Below, in pieces: positions 1 through 8,710 of a stretch of DNA of 64,000 nucleotides. The position numbers were made by a program, and so were the translations under genes. Where the stretch lies: positions 62,001 to 126,000 of the forward strand of contig CAVTIA010000011.1 of NCBI GenBank assembly GCA_963734635.1, written 5' to 3'. This DNA comes from DATCJA01 sp963734635. GTDB lineage: Bacteria > Acidobacteriota > Vicinamibacteria > Vicinamibacterales > UBA2999. A model generated the notes under the pieces. That model did not search any database, was not told the DNA's origin, and saw nothing but the letters and a program-made list of their open reading frames with translations. Each line of letters starts with the position of its first letter. Position 1 is the stretch's first letter.

Positions 1-188
1 AGCGCGGCCTTCGTCACCGAGTTGCCTGTGGCAAAGAGTGTCACGTGGTGGCCACGCGAGACGAGCCCGTCGATCAGGAGCGCCGTTATCGTCTCGATCG
101 AGCCCGATTTGATCGGTGGGATCGACGTCGCGACAGGCGCGACTTGCGCAATACGCAGAGGCCGCTCGACGAGCGCCGGCCGGCTCAT
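1..188 (-). CDS. GT4-family glycosyltransferase, N-terminal part
   Basis: Partial gene running off the left edge; only the first ~62 residues are inside. The N-terminus reads RIAQVAPVATSIPP, then SGSIETITALLIDGL and GHHVTLFATGNS, the usual first beta-alpha unit of GT-B fold, GT4 glycosyltransferases acting on sugar nucleotides at the cytoplasmic face. Its ATG overlaps the stop of the upstream glycosyltransferase-like gene by 4 bp (ATGA), so the two are probably translationally coupled. It is the last visible gene of the leftward glycan operon. Acceptor and donor cannot be told. Confidence 0.72.
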   Translation of the reverse strand, partial: MSRPALVERPLRIAQVAPVATSIPPIKSGSIETITALLIDGLVSRGHHVTLFATGNSVTKAA

Positions 189-1306
189 TGGCAGGCCCTT
201 TCCAGAAACGAAGGCAGAATGCGTGAGGCCTCGAAGTACTCGGTGGCGATTTCTACAGCCCTCCGCGCGTGTCGTGAATAATCGCGATCGACGGAGTCGA
301 GCGCATCCACTGCCTCCTCTGCCGACGAAAAGGGCAAGAGACCCGTGCCCGCCGGCACATGCGCGCTCCATCCGGTGTCCTGAACCACAGCGGGACGTCC
401 GGCAGCCAGATAGCATTCGGTACGGTCGCTGAACCACCCGGACCGACGAGACACGTAGGCGTGCTTGGCGATGCCGAACTCCCCCTTTGAGCCCTGGATG
501 AAATCTCGATAATCCCAGAGCGATCGTGACACGCTCATCGCATCGATCGTCGCCCAGCCATGCTCGCGAAGCAGGGTCTCCGGGCCGTTGATCGCGAGCG
601 TGAACGGATGACGAGTGCGCTGCGGAAGGTCCAGGAACCGGGCGAACTCACGATCCTTGTTGCCTTCTACGTCGGTAAAGCTTTCCGTTCGCCACGTCAT
701 CACCGTCGTGAACCGCGGCACCGCGGGCGGCGCCGAGGTACGCCACAGATCGGTGACTACCGGCTGCCACGTTTTGTGCCATGCAAAGCCACCGTCCGGG
801 ACGTCGGAGGCGAGCGTCCCGATGTTGGCTCCAAACGTGAACAGATGATCGAATCCGCGAAAGAAGTCCACATACCACGCTTCGCCTTTGGCAATCGCGA
901 GCTGCGTGAACACCGGATCGGAGTCGATGAACACGCGCCGTGGAATCCGTGCGTACTCGTCCCGCCAGAACCACGATCCACCCGACAGATTGACGAAGAG
1001 ATCGGCCTCGGCGCAATACGTCCGGACGGCCTCAGCGCGCAGGCCGTGATAGCTCCCGTCATAATTCACGAAGCTCCAGCAGTTGCCGAGACCGAATGGC
1101 TCGAGAGCGCTATGGATGTACCGCGTGCCATACGACGGATCCAGCGATCGTGTGTTCTGCTCAGGGTCGTAGATGCACTCGCCTGTGTCCTCGATATACA
1201 GCACCTCGTGGCCGAGCGCGCGAAGCCCGAGGAGGTACATGAGCGAGCACCACGTGACACCGCCAAAGGGATACCGCGCGATGATGCCGGCAAAGACGAT
1301 CTTCAC
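185..1306 (-). CDS. glycosyltransferase-like protein (GT-B fold)
   Basis: About 373 residues. I start it at GTG 1306, which overlaps the upstream ABC-transporter stop (GTGA) and opens directly on KIVFAGIIARYPFGG; an upstream ATG would add 24 residues that do not look like protein. The N-terminal nucleotide-fold start (ALGHEVLYIEDTG) and the C-terminal segment SDRTECYLAAGRPAVVQDTG resemble the donor-binding end of GT-B glycosyltransferases, where the acidic residue and the GRP(A/V)V turn sit near the nucleotide sugar. It lies between an exporter and a GT4 gene, so a role in building a surface glycan or glycolipid is inferred. The exact GT family is not recognised. Confidence 0.65.
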   Translation of the reverse strand: MKIVFAGIIARYPFGGVTWCSLMYLLGLRALGHEVLYIEDTGECIYDPEQNTRSLDPSYGTRYIHSALEPFGLGNCWSFVNYDGSYHGLRAEAVRTYCAEADLFVNLSGGSWFWRDEYARIPRRVFIDSDPVFTQLAIAKGEAWYVDFFRGFDHLFTFGANIGTLASDVPDGGFAWHKTWQPVVTDLWRTSAPPAVPRFTTVMTWRTESFTDVEGNKDREFARFLDLPQRTRHPFTLAINGPETLLREHGWATIDAMSVSRSLWDYRDFIQGSKGEFGIAKHAYVSRRSGWFSDRTECYLAAGRPAVVQDTGWSAHVPAGTGLLPFSSAEEAVDALDSVDRDYSRHARRAVEIATEYFEASRILPSFLERACQ

Positions 1307-3126
1307 GCCGGCGCCCTCATCAATTCGTCGATCGATTCTGGGTCGTCGAGCGATCCGCCGATGGAGAGACGTGCACACATCCGTTGATACAGCTCGTGCG
1401 ACACCAGGAGGTCCTCGTGCGTCCCCTGCGCGACGAGTCGTCCGTCGTCGAGGACGAGGATCCGCGTGGCGTCGCGAATCGTCGAGAGCCGGTGGGCGAT
1501 CACGATCGTGGTTCGCTCATGGCGCAGGCGACGGAGCGCATCGAAGACAATCTGTTCCGAGATCGCATCGAGGGACGACGTCGGCTCATCCAGAATCAGA
1601 ATCGGTGCGTTCTTGAGGATCGCCCGCGCGATGCCGAGGCGCTGCCGCTCGCCGCCCGACAGCGTCGCACCGGCTTCGGCAACCTGCGTCTCGTAACCGT
1701 GCGGCAGGCGCTGTACAAACTCGTGGACGTGCGCAGCCCGAGCCGCAGCCACAATCTCCTCGTCCGACGCATCGAGTCGCCCGTACCGGATGTTGTCCGC
1801 GATCGATCCGCTGAACAAAACCGGCTCCTGCGGCACCACGGCAATCCGCTCGCGCAGCGACCGCAGCGCATACCGTGAGGCGTCAATGCCATCGACCAAG
1901 ACCCGGCCGCTCGTTGGATCGAAGAATCGCGGAATCAGACTGACGAGCGTGGTCTTGCCGGCGCCGGTCAGTCCTACGACCGCAACCATCTCCCCCGGAC
2001 GCGCGTCAAAGGTGATATCGCGGAGCACCGAGTGGTTCTCGTCATAGAAAAAACTCGCACGATCGAAGCGGACGAGGCCAGAAACCCTCGAGGCATCTAG
2101 CGCGCCCGGAGCGTCGTGCTTCTCCGGCGACAAGGCGAAGATTTCGCGCACCCGGCGAGCGCTGACCAGTGCCTGTTGCAGCGAGCCGATCGTCTCGGCG
2201 ATCGAGGAGAGCGGGTTGTAGACCGCGGCCAGATACGCAATGACGACCAGAAGCGATCCGACCGTTAATCGGCCGTCCATCACGTGGGTGCCGCCGACAA
2301 TCAGGACGAGCGCCGTACCGGTCAACGTGATGGCGGTGACGACGACGGAGAAGAGAGACTCCTGCCACGTGAGCCTGAGCCTTGCCTTCATCGTCTCGTC
2401 GCCAGCCCTCGCAAATTTGGCCAGTTCCTGCCGCTCCCTGGCGAAACTCTTGACCGCCCTGACCGACACGAGAATCTCGTACGCGCGCTCGATGAGACCC
2501 GACTCGCGAGCCTTGACCTGCTCTGCCCGGTCGGTCATCCGTCGCGAGTAGTAGCGCAGGCAGGCGTACAGGAACGGCGCGACGCTGAGCGACAGCAGCG
2601 CGAGCGTCGCGTCGAGCCGCACGAGAATCACGAACATCACTACCAGCTTCAGCACCGCCACAGCCAACGGGAAGACGCCGCCGAGCACAAGGTCGCTCGG
2701 ACAGTACGCATCGGAGTCGATCCGATATACGGAATCGGCCGTCCTGGCTTGAATGTGATGACGGAGCGGAAGGTCCTGGAGATGCGCAAGCAGCCGGGAT
2801 CGCAGATCGTAGACCATGCGCTGCGCGATCCCGATCTGAATCTGGGTCTGAATCATCGAGACGATCTCGCTCGCCACCTGCAGCAGCAGCCCGCTTACCA
2901 CGACAACCAGCAGCAGCGCGAATGCGCTCGAGCCGATGACCGAATCGACAACGCCCGCGATGGGTGCCGGGAGCGGGCGCGCAGCGAGTACGTTGTCGAC
3001 GACGATCTTGAGCGGCCATGGCGCTGTCATGCTCAGCGCGATCTCGAGAAGCGCCAGCGTCCCGAGTACGAACAGCCCCGAGCGGTACGACCGCATCAGC
3101 GATAACGTCCACCTCAACTGGTTCAT
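1303..3126 (-). CDS. ABC exporter, fused permease and ATPase
   Basis: 607 residues from ATG 3126, one base after the stop of the upstream gene; a longer reading from 3174 would overlap that gene. An N-terminal six-helix exporter membrane domain (about 1-320) is followed by a nucleotide-binding domain with Walker A GLTGAGKTTL, signature LSGGERQRLG, Walker B ILILDEPTSSLD and a switch histidine in IVIAHRLST. This is the MsbA/lipid-exporter half-transporter layout, working as a dimer in the inner membrane. Its place in a glycosyltransferase operon suggests export of a glycolipid or polysaccharide intermediate; a peptide or drug substrate cannot be excluded. Confidence 0.88.
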   Translation of the reverse strand: MNQLRWTLSLMRSYRSGLFVLGTLALLEIALSMTAPWPLKIVVDNVLAARPLPAPIAGVVDSVIGSSAFALLLVVVVSGLLLQVASEIVSMIQTQIQIGIAQRMVYDLRSRLLAHLQDLPLRHHIQARTADSVYRIDSDAYCPSDLVLGGVFPLAVAVLKLVVMFVILVRLDATLALLSLSVAPFLYACLRYYSRRMTDRAEQVKARESGLIERAYEILVSVRAVKSFARERQELAKFARAGDETMKARLRLTWQESLFSVVVTAITLTGTALVLIVGGTHVMDGRLTVGSLLVVIAYLAAVYNPLSSIAETIGSLQQALVSARRVREIFALSPEKHDAPGALDASRVSGLVRFDRASFFYDENHSVLRDITFDARPGEMVAVVGLTGAGKTTLVSLIPRFFDPTSGRVLVDGIDASRYALRSLRERIAVVPQEPVLFSGSIADNIRYGRLDASDEEIVAAARAAHVHEFVQRLPHGYETQVAEAGATLSGGERQRLGIARAILKNAPILILDEPTSSLDAISEQIVFDALRRLRHERTTIVIAHRLSTIRDATRILVLDDGRLVAQGTHEDLLVSHELYQRMCARLSIGGSLDDPESIDELMRAPA

Positions 3127-3127
3127 C

Positions 3128-6100
3128 TCAGTTCCGATCCGCTCCCTGCCGCGACCCCAGATCTCTCGCCACAAGAGTGCCCGGCGACACTGCGAAGGCT
3201 CTGACGCCCGCCGTGCTGGCGTCTTTTACATAGAGCCAGCCCGCGGGGTGATAAGCGATCCGCGTCGGCGCGATCAGGAGCCCCGGGCTGCCGACCGTCG
3301 AGATGCGGCCCGCAGGGTCTACGAGCCGCACGCGGTTGTTCCCTGTGTCCGCCACGTAAAGGAAGAGACCGCCATGCTCCGAGACCAATGACAGCCCCAT
3401 CGGCGCAGCCAGACGCGCGTCGACCGCGAGAGCGCCGTCGCCGCGCATCCCAGGGACACCATCGCCCGCGATTGTCGAAATGAGGCCGGTGCTCGCGCTG
3501 ATCCTCCGGATGCGGTGATGGCCGGTGTCGGCGATGTAGAGATCCCCGTTGTGCGCAACCGCGAGCCCTGTCGGACGTTCCAGGTGCGCCGACGGACCGG
3601 GAAGGCCGTCGCCCACGTCTTCACGGGTGCCCGCGCGGCCATCGCCCGCAACCGTCCTGGAGCCACCCGTGTCAGGGGCAATGAGTCGAATGCGATTGTC
3701 CAGCGTGTCCGCGACGTATAGACCGCCAGTGGGACTCAGGGCGATGCCTGACGGGCCGTGAAGCGACTCGGCGATGATGTCGATCACGCCAGTCGACGGG
3801 ACGACCCGACTGATGCGGTTGCGCTTCGCGTCCGCTATGAAGAGATCACCGTTGGGCGCGAGCGCGATGTCGGTGGCACCAAATGGAATCGGCGCACCCA
3901 GTGTCGGGTCGCCATCCGTCGCGATATCCGCAGCGCTCCACAGCGCGCCAAGAGGCGGGCGTGGGCGCAGGCGCCGTATGGTCTGGGCATCGGCGACAAA
4001 GACATCACCGGCGATCCCGACGGCTACGCTCCCCTCGCTCGCGCGCTCCCCCGCGGCAACGCCGGCTGCGGGAATTTCGTCGGCAGACGCGTACGGTCGC
4101 CGGCCCATGCCGACGAGCGCGATGGCGATGATCACCACTGCAGCGGAAAGCACGCGCGCCGGAGTCAGCACACCGGTAACGGTACGTGGCGACCAGGGCG
4201 ACCGAACGGGAAGCCGAAGAAGTCCTGCGGCGCCGCTCACCCGTGCGAGCGCGCGTTGTACAACTGAGACGGCGCGACCCGTTCGCCACGCCGCCCGCGC
4301 GATGATCGTTCCAGAGATCGCCACGAGTGACGCGCCCGCGACCGGCCAATCGATCGTTGCCACCGCGCCGAAGCTCGCCATCGCGATCAGGGCCAAACAA
4401 CCTGTGAGACCTGCCGGCCTGAAGCGAAACCTGGTGCCCACGCGCACAAGACAACGGCCTTCCGCATGCTCTTCGACGAGGACACGCAGATCCAGCCATC
4501 CCCAATGCCCGACCGCGAGGCTCAGATCGCGATCGGCGTGCCAGCCGTCATCCAGTTCCACGACCTGAGCAGGACGCGATGCACGCAGCACCACCGCGAG
4601 CTCCGACAGCATGGACGTGTGCGCGAACCAGGATTCGCTCCAGAACGCGCGTTGATCGACGAGTCCGGCCATCAATCGAACAGACTGACGGGCATCGCCC
4701 AACGACGGAACCGACGCCTGCCACGGTTGCGGTGAGCCATCCGACGGCGCAACGATCTGCGGCAGCGACCACATGCCTTTCAGACGGCCCCGCATGCGAG
4801 CCAGAGGTTGCACAACATGTAACCAGGCAATGGTGGCCTTGTAGACGACCCGGCTCATCGAGGGCGACAATCTCCAGAGACGCGGCAGCCTCGTGAGATC
4901 TGAACGCTGTGCGAGCGCGACGCACCGTGCGAGCGTCGTGAGCCAACCGGCTGCACCGGCGGCCAACAGCCATTCACCCTCGAATGGCTGTGCCAGTTCG
5001 AAGGCACCCAGGACAATCAGGATCGTGGAGAGGACCATCCACGTGATCGAATGTGGAACGTGCTGCCACGGCGAGGGTGCTGTCCAGTACACCGACGGAA
5101 ATGCCGCCGTGCCCCAGACACCGGTATTGACGCGACGCTCACGGACGCCGAGCGTCTCCGGGAATGGACTGTAGATTCGTCCGCGCCACAGGGTGCGACC
5201 ACCTGAACACTTCTCCGGATGGTGCACATGGAGCCAGGCCTCGGCTTCCCCATAGCCGACCTGCTGGCGCCAGAACCCTTCCATCGTCCTCCGATGGTGA
5301 TGCCAAACGAGCGCCGCAGGCGCGAAGCCAATGCGGAATCCCCTTGCCTGAAGGCGCCAGCAGACGTCAACGTCGTCGCCGGCGCGGACGAACACCGGGT
5401 TGAATCCGCCGACCGACAGCAGAGCGTCGCGGCGGAACGCCATGTTGCACCCGGGGATATGTTCGGCAACGGTGTCGTCCAGGAGCACATGCGTCGGACC
5501 GCCCGGTGCACGTGCGACGCACTGTGCCATCCACGCATCGTCTTCCGGCACGACGTTCGGGCCGCCAACGCCGACGACGTCCGCTGTGAGGAGGGTGTGG
5601 ACCAGATAGTTCAACCAGTCCGGGTCGACTCTGACGTCCGCGTCGGTGTAGGCGACAATCTCGCCGCTCGCCGCCGCCAGGCCCACATTGCGCGCAGCGC
5701 TCAAGCCACCATTCGGGATATCGATCACCCGCACGCCGGCCTGCGCCCGGGCGATTGCAGTTGTCGCGTCGCGCGACCCATCGTTCACGACGATGACCTC
5801 GACGTTGGGATACGTCAGCGCTGCCAGCGACGTGAGGCACTCTTCGATGGTGCTGGCCGCGTCGTACGCGCACACGACAACCGAGACTTTGGGCCACCGC
5901 GCAGCCTCATCGGCCGAAAACGGCGTCTCGGCGAACGCGCGCGTCACCGCGGCGAGTGCGGCCTTCGGTCGCCGTTCGGCGTCGACCAGCCCGAACGCCC
6001 AGTCTCTGACCTGATGGCCGCCCCGCCACCACTCATCGGTCCACGAAAACGCAACGGCACCGCACGCGCCTTCCGCGAACGCCGTGCGGACGTGCATCGA

Positions 6101-6817
6101 GGTAATGCGCGCCTGGCCGTCCTCGCCTTCGCGCTGGCTGTCGCCGCCGGCCTCGGCAAGCAGCAGTGGTCTGGGCCCCGCAATGTGCTGCAGCCGTGCC
6201 AGGTAACTTCGCAGGTCTGGCTCGCGATGGAGGTACACGTTGAATGCGCACACGTCGAAACAGTTGAGGTCGAGGTACTCGGTGGGAGGAAAGTTGACGT
6301 ACGTCAAGAGGCTTTCCGGCGCCGCCGACTTGAGGTCGTCATAGAGCGATTGGAGAAAGCGCTCGATTCGTGACCGCCCATGCCATCTCACGACGGCGGG
6401 CGAGATCTCGTTCCCGACCGCGAACATCAAGACCGCCGGGTGTGCCGCCAGTTCGCACACTGTCGCCATTGCATTGCGGCGGATCCGTCGCACCAGCTGC
6501 GGATCGTCGAGAAACGCCATGTGCTGGGGCCACGGCATTCCGACCATGACCCGGAGACCCTCTCGTGCAGCGGCATCCAGGAGGGCCGCCGACGGCACGG
6601 TATAAGTGCGAACCGTATTGAAGCCGGCCGCCGCAATTGCTGAGAGATCGGCGGTCAACCGGCGTGCATCCGGGAATTGGGCCCCTGTCGAATCGGGCGC
6701 AAAGGTGCCATATGCGACGCCCTTCACCAGAAAGCGACGCCCGCCGACCTCGAGGAACTTGCCGTCAACGCGGACGGCAGTGGAGGTTCCGGAGCGGGCA
6801 GACGGGGAATTAGTCAC
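3128..6817 (-). CDS. GH (clan A-like) - GT2 - NHL-propeller fusion protein
   Basis: 1229 residues from a GTG start, 23 bp after the CoA-binding gene. Residues ~22-290 form a TIM-barrel glycoside hydrolase of the GH2/GH5 type: FAVGNEISP carries the likely acid/base Glu (~137) and LLLAEAGG the likely nucleophile (~222). Residues ~309-540 are a GT2 glycosyltransferase (VSVVVCAYD, then YTDADVRVD with the DxD at ~392-394, and RAGDDVDVCWRL). Hydrophobic segments at ~590-640, 805-840 and 885-903 suggest membrane anchoring. Residues ~930-1220 hold NHL repeats (GLYVADTLDNRI, DLYIADTGHHRI), a beta-propeller probably outside the membrane. Hydrolase, transferase and propeller in one chain point to synthesis plus trimming or sensing of a surface glycan; that role is inferred. 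Confidence 0.85.
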   Translation of the reverse strand: MTNSPSARSGTSTAVRVDGKFLEVGGRRFLVKGVAYGTFAPDSTGAQFPDARRLTADLSAIAAAGFNTVRTYTVPSAALLDAAAREGLRVMVGMPWPQHMAFLDDPQLVRRIRRNAMATVCELAAHPAVLMFAVGNEISPAVVRWHGRSRIERFLQSLYDDLKSAAPESLLTYVNFPPTEYLDLNCFDVCAFNVYLHREPDLRSYLARLQHIAGPRPLLLAEAGGDSQREGEDGQARITSMHVRTAFAEGACGAVAFSWTDEWWRGGHQVRDWAFGLVDAERRPKAALAAVTRAFAETPFSADEAARWPKVSVVVCAYDAASTIEECLTSLAALTYPNVEVIVVNDGSRDATTAIARAQAGVRVIDIPNGGLSAARNVGLAAASGEIVAYTDADVRVDPDWLNYLVHTLLTADVVGVGGPNVVPEDDAWMAQCVARAPGGPTHVLLDDTVAEHIPGCNMAFRRDALLSVGGFNPVFVRAGDDVDVCWRLQARGFRIGFAPAALVWHHHRRTMEGFWRQQVGYGEAEAWLHVHHPEKCSGGRTLWRGRIYSPFPETLGVRERRVNTGVWGTAAFPSVYWTAPSPWQHVPHSITWMVLSTILIVLGAFELAQPFEGEWLLAAGAAGWLTTLARCVALAQRSDLTRLPRLWRLSPSMSRVVYKATIAWLHVVQPLARMRGRLKGMWSLPQIVAPSDGSPQPWQASVPSLGDARQSVRLMAGLVDQRAFWSESWFAHTSMLSELAVVLRASRPAQVVELDDGWHADRDLSLAVGHWGWLDLRVLVEEHAEGRCLVRVGTRFRFRPAGLTGCLALIAMASFGAVATIDWPVAGASLVAISGTIIARAAWRTGRAVSVVQRALARVSGAAGLLRLPVRSPWSPRTVTGVLTPARVLSAAVVIIAIALVGMGRRPYASADEIPAAGVAAGERASEGSVAVGIAGDVFVADAQTIRRLRPRPPLGALWSAADIATDGDPTLGAPIPFGATDIALAPNGDLFIADAKRNRISRVVPSTGVIDIIAESLHGPSGIALSPTGGLYVADTLDNRIRLIAPDTGGSRTVAGDGRAGTREDVGDGLPGPSAHLERPTGLAVAHNGDLYIADTGHHRIRRISASTGLISTIAGDGVPGMRGDGALAVDARLAAPMGLSLVSEHGGLFLYVADTGNNRVRLVDPAGRISTVGSPGLLIAPTRIAYHPAGWLYVKDASTAGVRAFAVSPGTLVARDLGSRQGADRN

Positions 6818-6840
6818 TGAGGTAATACTCGGCCCGACGT

Positions 6841-7332
6841 TTACTGAAGTCCGCCGCGGACGGAAGTGATTCGCTGGGTATTGAACCCTAGCCAGTGCAT
6901 TCGCCCGATGTAGCGGGCGTGCTCCACCTTGATGCAGCGATCCATCACCACGGACACGCCGCCCGCCTCGGCAATACGTGCCCCGTCCTCGTTAATCACG
7001 TTGTACTGGCACCACATCGTGCCGGCGTGGATCCTGACCGCGTCCGCCGCAATGTCCGGGAGCGCGTCCGGGGCTCGGAACACGTTGACGACATCGATCG
7101 GAACCGGCACGTCGCGCAGGCTCGCGAAACTCTTCTGACCCAGAATCTGCAACTCGCGCGGGTTCACCGGAATCACGTTGTAGCCATGGCGCGCGAGGTA
7201 GTAGGCGACAAAATAACTCGCGCGCAGTTCGTTTTTCGAGAGTCCGACGATCGCGACGGTCTTTGCGTGATGGAGCACGCGCTGAATCGTCATCGGATCC
7301 TGATAACGGGTCAGATCGAACGACGGGCTCAT
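6841..7332 (-). CDS. CoA-binding (Rossmann) domain protein
   Basis: 163 residues. AKTVAIVGLSKNELRASY and GYNVIPVNPRE are hallmarks of the CoA_binding_2 family, small proteins of the succinyl-CoA-synthetase alpha CoA-domain type. The ATG overlaps the metY stop by 4 bp (ATGA), so it is co-translated with the O-acetylhomoserine sulfhydrylase. Homologues often sit beside metY/metX, and a link with methionine synthesis is plausible, but no reaction is established. Confidence 0.85.
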   Translation of the reverse strand: MSPSFDLTRYQDPMTIQRVLHHAKTVAIVGLSKNELRASYFVAYYLARHGYNVIPVNPRELQILGQKSFASLRDVPVPIDVVNVFRAPDALPDIAADAVRIHAGTMWCQYNVINEDGARIAEAGGVSVVMDRCIKVEHARYIGRMHWLGFNTQRITSVRGGLQ

Positions 7333-8645
7333 AGGAGTGCCGCCTCGATCGTCGCCGACCTGGCGACGCGTGCGAATCCCTGTTGGAGATCCCAGATGAG
7401 ATCGTCGATCGATTCCGTACCTACCGACAGGCGAATCGTGCCGACACCAACTCCCGCCGCCTTCAGTTCCTCGTCGCTCAGCTGACGATGAGTCGTGCTG
7501 GCGGGATGAATGATCAGGCTCTTCGAATCGCCGACGTTCGCCAGGTGCGACCACAGCGTGACACCGCGGATGAAGTCCTGACCGGCCGCGCGGCCACCGC
7601 GGCAGTCGAACGAGAAGACGGCACCGGCACCGCGTGGCAGGTACTTGTCCACCAATGCTCGATAACGGCTCGCCGGCAAACCAGGATATGTGACGTTCGA
7701 CGCAAGGTCGTGCGACGACAGGAAATTCGCCACGGCGGTGGCGTTCTCCACGTGCCGCACCATGCGCAGCGACAACGTCTCCAGCCCCTGCAGGAAGAGG
7801 AATGCATTGAACGGGCTCATTGCTGCGCCCAGATCGCGGAGCGTTTCGGCACGGAGCTTCATCAGGTATCCGTACGTGCCGAACGTCTCGTGAAACTGAA
7901 GTCCGTGATACGCAGGCGATGGCTCGGCAATCACCGGAAAGCGGCCGTTGGACCAGTTGAACTGCCCGGAGTCCACCACGACGCCGCCGATGCTGGTGCC
8001 ATGACCTCCGATGAACTTGGTCGCTGAGTGAACGACGATATCGGCGTTCCATTCAATGGGGCGGCAGAGATACGGCGTCGCGAATGTATTGTCCACAATC
8101 AGCGGGAGACTGTGATCGTGCGCAATCGTGGCGACGCTCTCGATATCCAGGACGTTGCCTGCAGGATTGCCGATTGTTTCGCCGTAGAACGCCTTCGTGT
8201 TCTCACGAACGGCTGCCTTCCACGCACCAAGATCGTCAGGATCGACCCACGTCAGGCCAACGTTCATCTTGCGCAGCATGTGCTTGAACTGGTTGACCGT
8301 CCCGCCGTAGAGCGCCGATGATGCAACGAGATGATCGCCGGGCTGCAGCAACGTGAAGAGTGCGGCGGCCTGGGCCGCGATCCCGCTTGCAAACGCCACT
8401 GCCCCGCATCCGCCCTCGAGGTTCGCCATGCGTTCCTCGAACACGGCGACTGTCGGATTCATGATGCGTGAGTATGTATTTCCGTACTCCTGCAGGTTGA
8501 AATACGCCGCTGCGGATTCCGGGTCCTCGAACACATAGCTCGTCGTCTGATAGATGGGCACTGCGCGCGCGCCTGTATTAGGGTCGGGCCGCTGGCCCGC
8601 GTGCACCTGACGGGTGTCGAATCCGAATTTGCGGGGCTCTTCCAT
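7329..8645 (-). CDS. metY: O-acetylhomoserine sulfhydrylase (PLP)
   Basis: 438 residues from ATG 8645 (MEEPRKFGFDTRQVHAG); a longer reading adds ten residues unlike the family. It belongs to the Cys/Met metabolism PLP enzymes: TTSYVFEDPESAAAYF, then HSATKFIGGHG with the Schiff-base Lys. The GDRY-type substrate loop is replaced by YGNTYSRIMNPT, as is normal for the MetY branch. It makes homocysteine from O-acetylhomoserine and sulfide in the cytoplasm. metX lies 65 bp upstream on the same strand, supplying the substrate, so the pair forms direct-sulfhydrylation methionine synthesis. Confidence 0.92.
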   Translation of the reverse strand: MEEPRKFGFDTRQVHAGQRPDPNTGARAVPIYQTTSYVFEDPESAAAYFNLQEYGNTYSRIMNPTVAVFEERMANLEGGCGAVAFASGIAAQAAALFTLLQPGDHLVASSALYGGTVNQFKHMLRKMNVGLTWVDPDDLGAWKAAVRENTKAFYGETIGNPAGNVLDIESVATIAHDHSLPLIVDNTFATPYLCRPIEWNADIVVHSATKFIGGHGTSIGGVVVDSGQFNWSNGRFPVIAEPSPAYHGLQFHETFGTYGYLMKLRAETLRDLGAAMSPFNAFLFLQGLETLSLRMVRHVENATAVANFLSSHDLASNVTYPGLPASRYRALVDKYLPRGAGAVFSFDCRGGRAAGQDFIRGVTLWSHLANVGDSKSLIIHPASTTHRQLSDEELKAAGVGVGTIRLSVGTESIDDLIWDLQQGFARVARSATIEAALL

Positions 8646-8710
8646 GCTAGAGGGATGTCCTTCCACAATCACCACACGGTGTTAGACAGTGTCCGTAAGG
8701 CGTCCTCTGT

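Noticed and set aside
1303..1378. Upstream ATG 1378 for the glycosyltransferase-like gene
   Set aside because: Adds 24 Arg-rich residues and a large overlap with the ABC gene; GTG 1306 with a 4-bp overlap is better.
5219..6373. 384-aa plus-strand frame
   Set aside because: Antisense of the GH-GT2-NHL gene, no motif.
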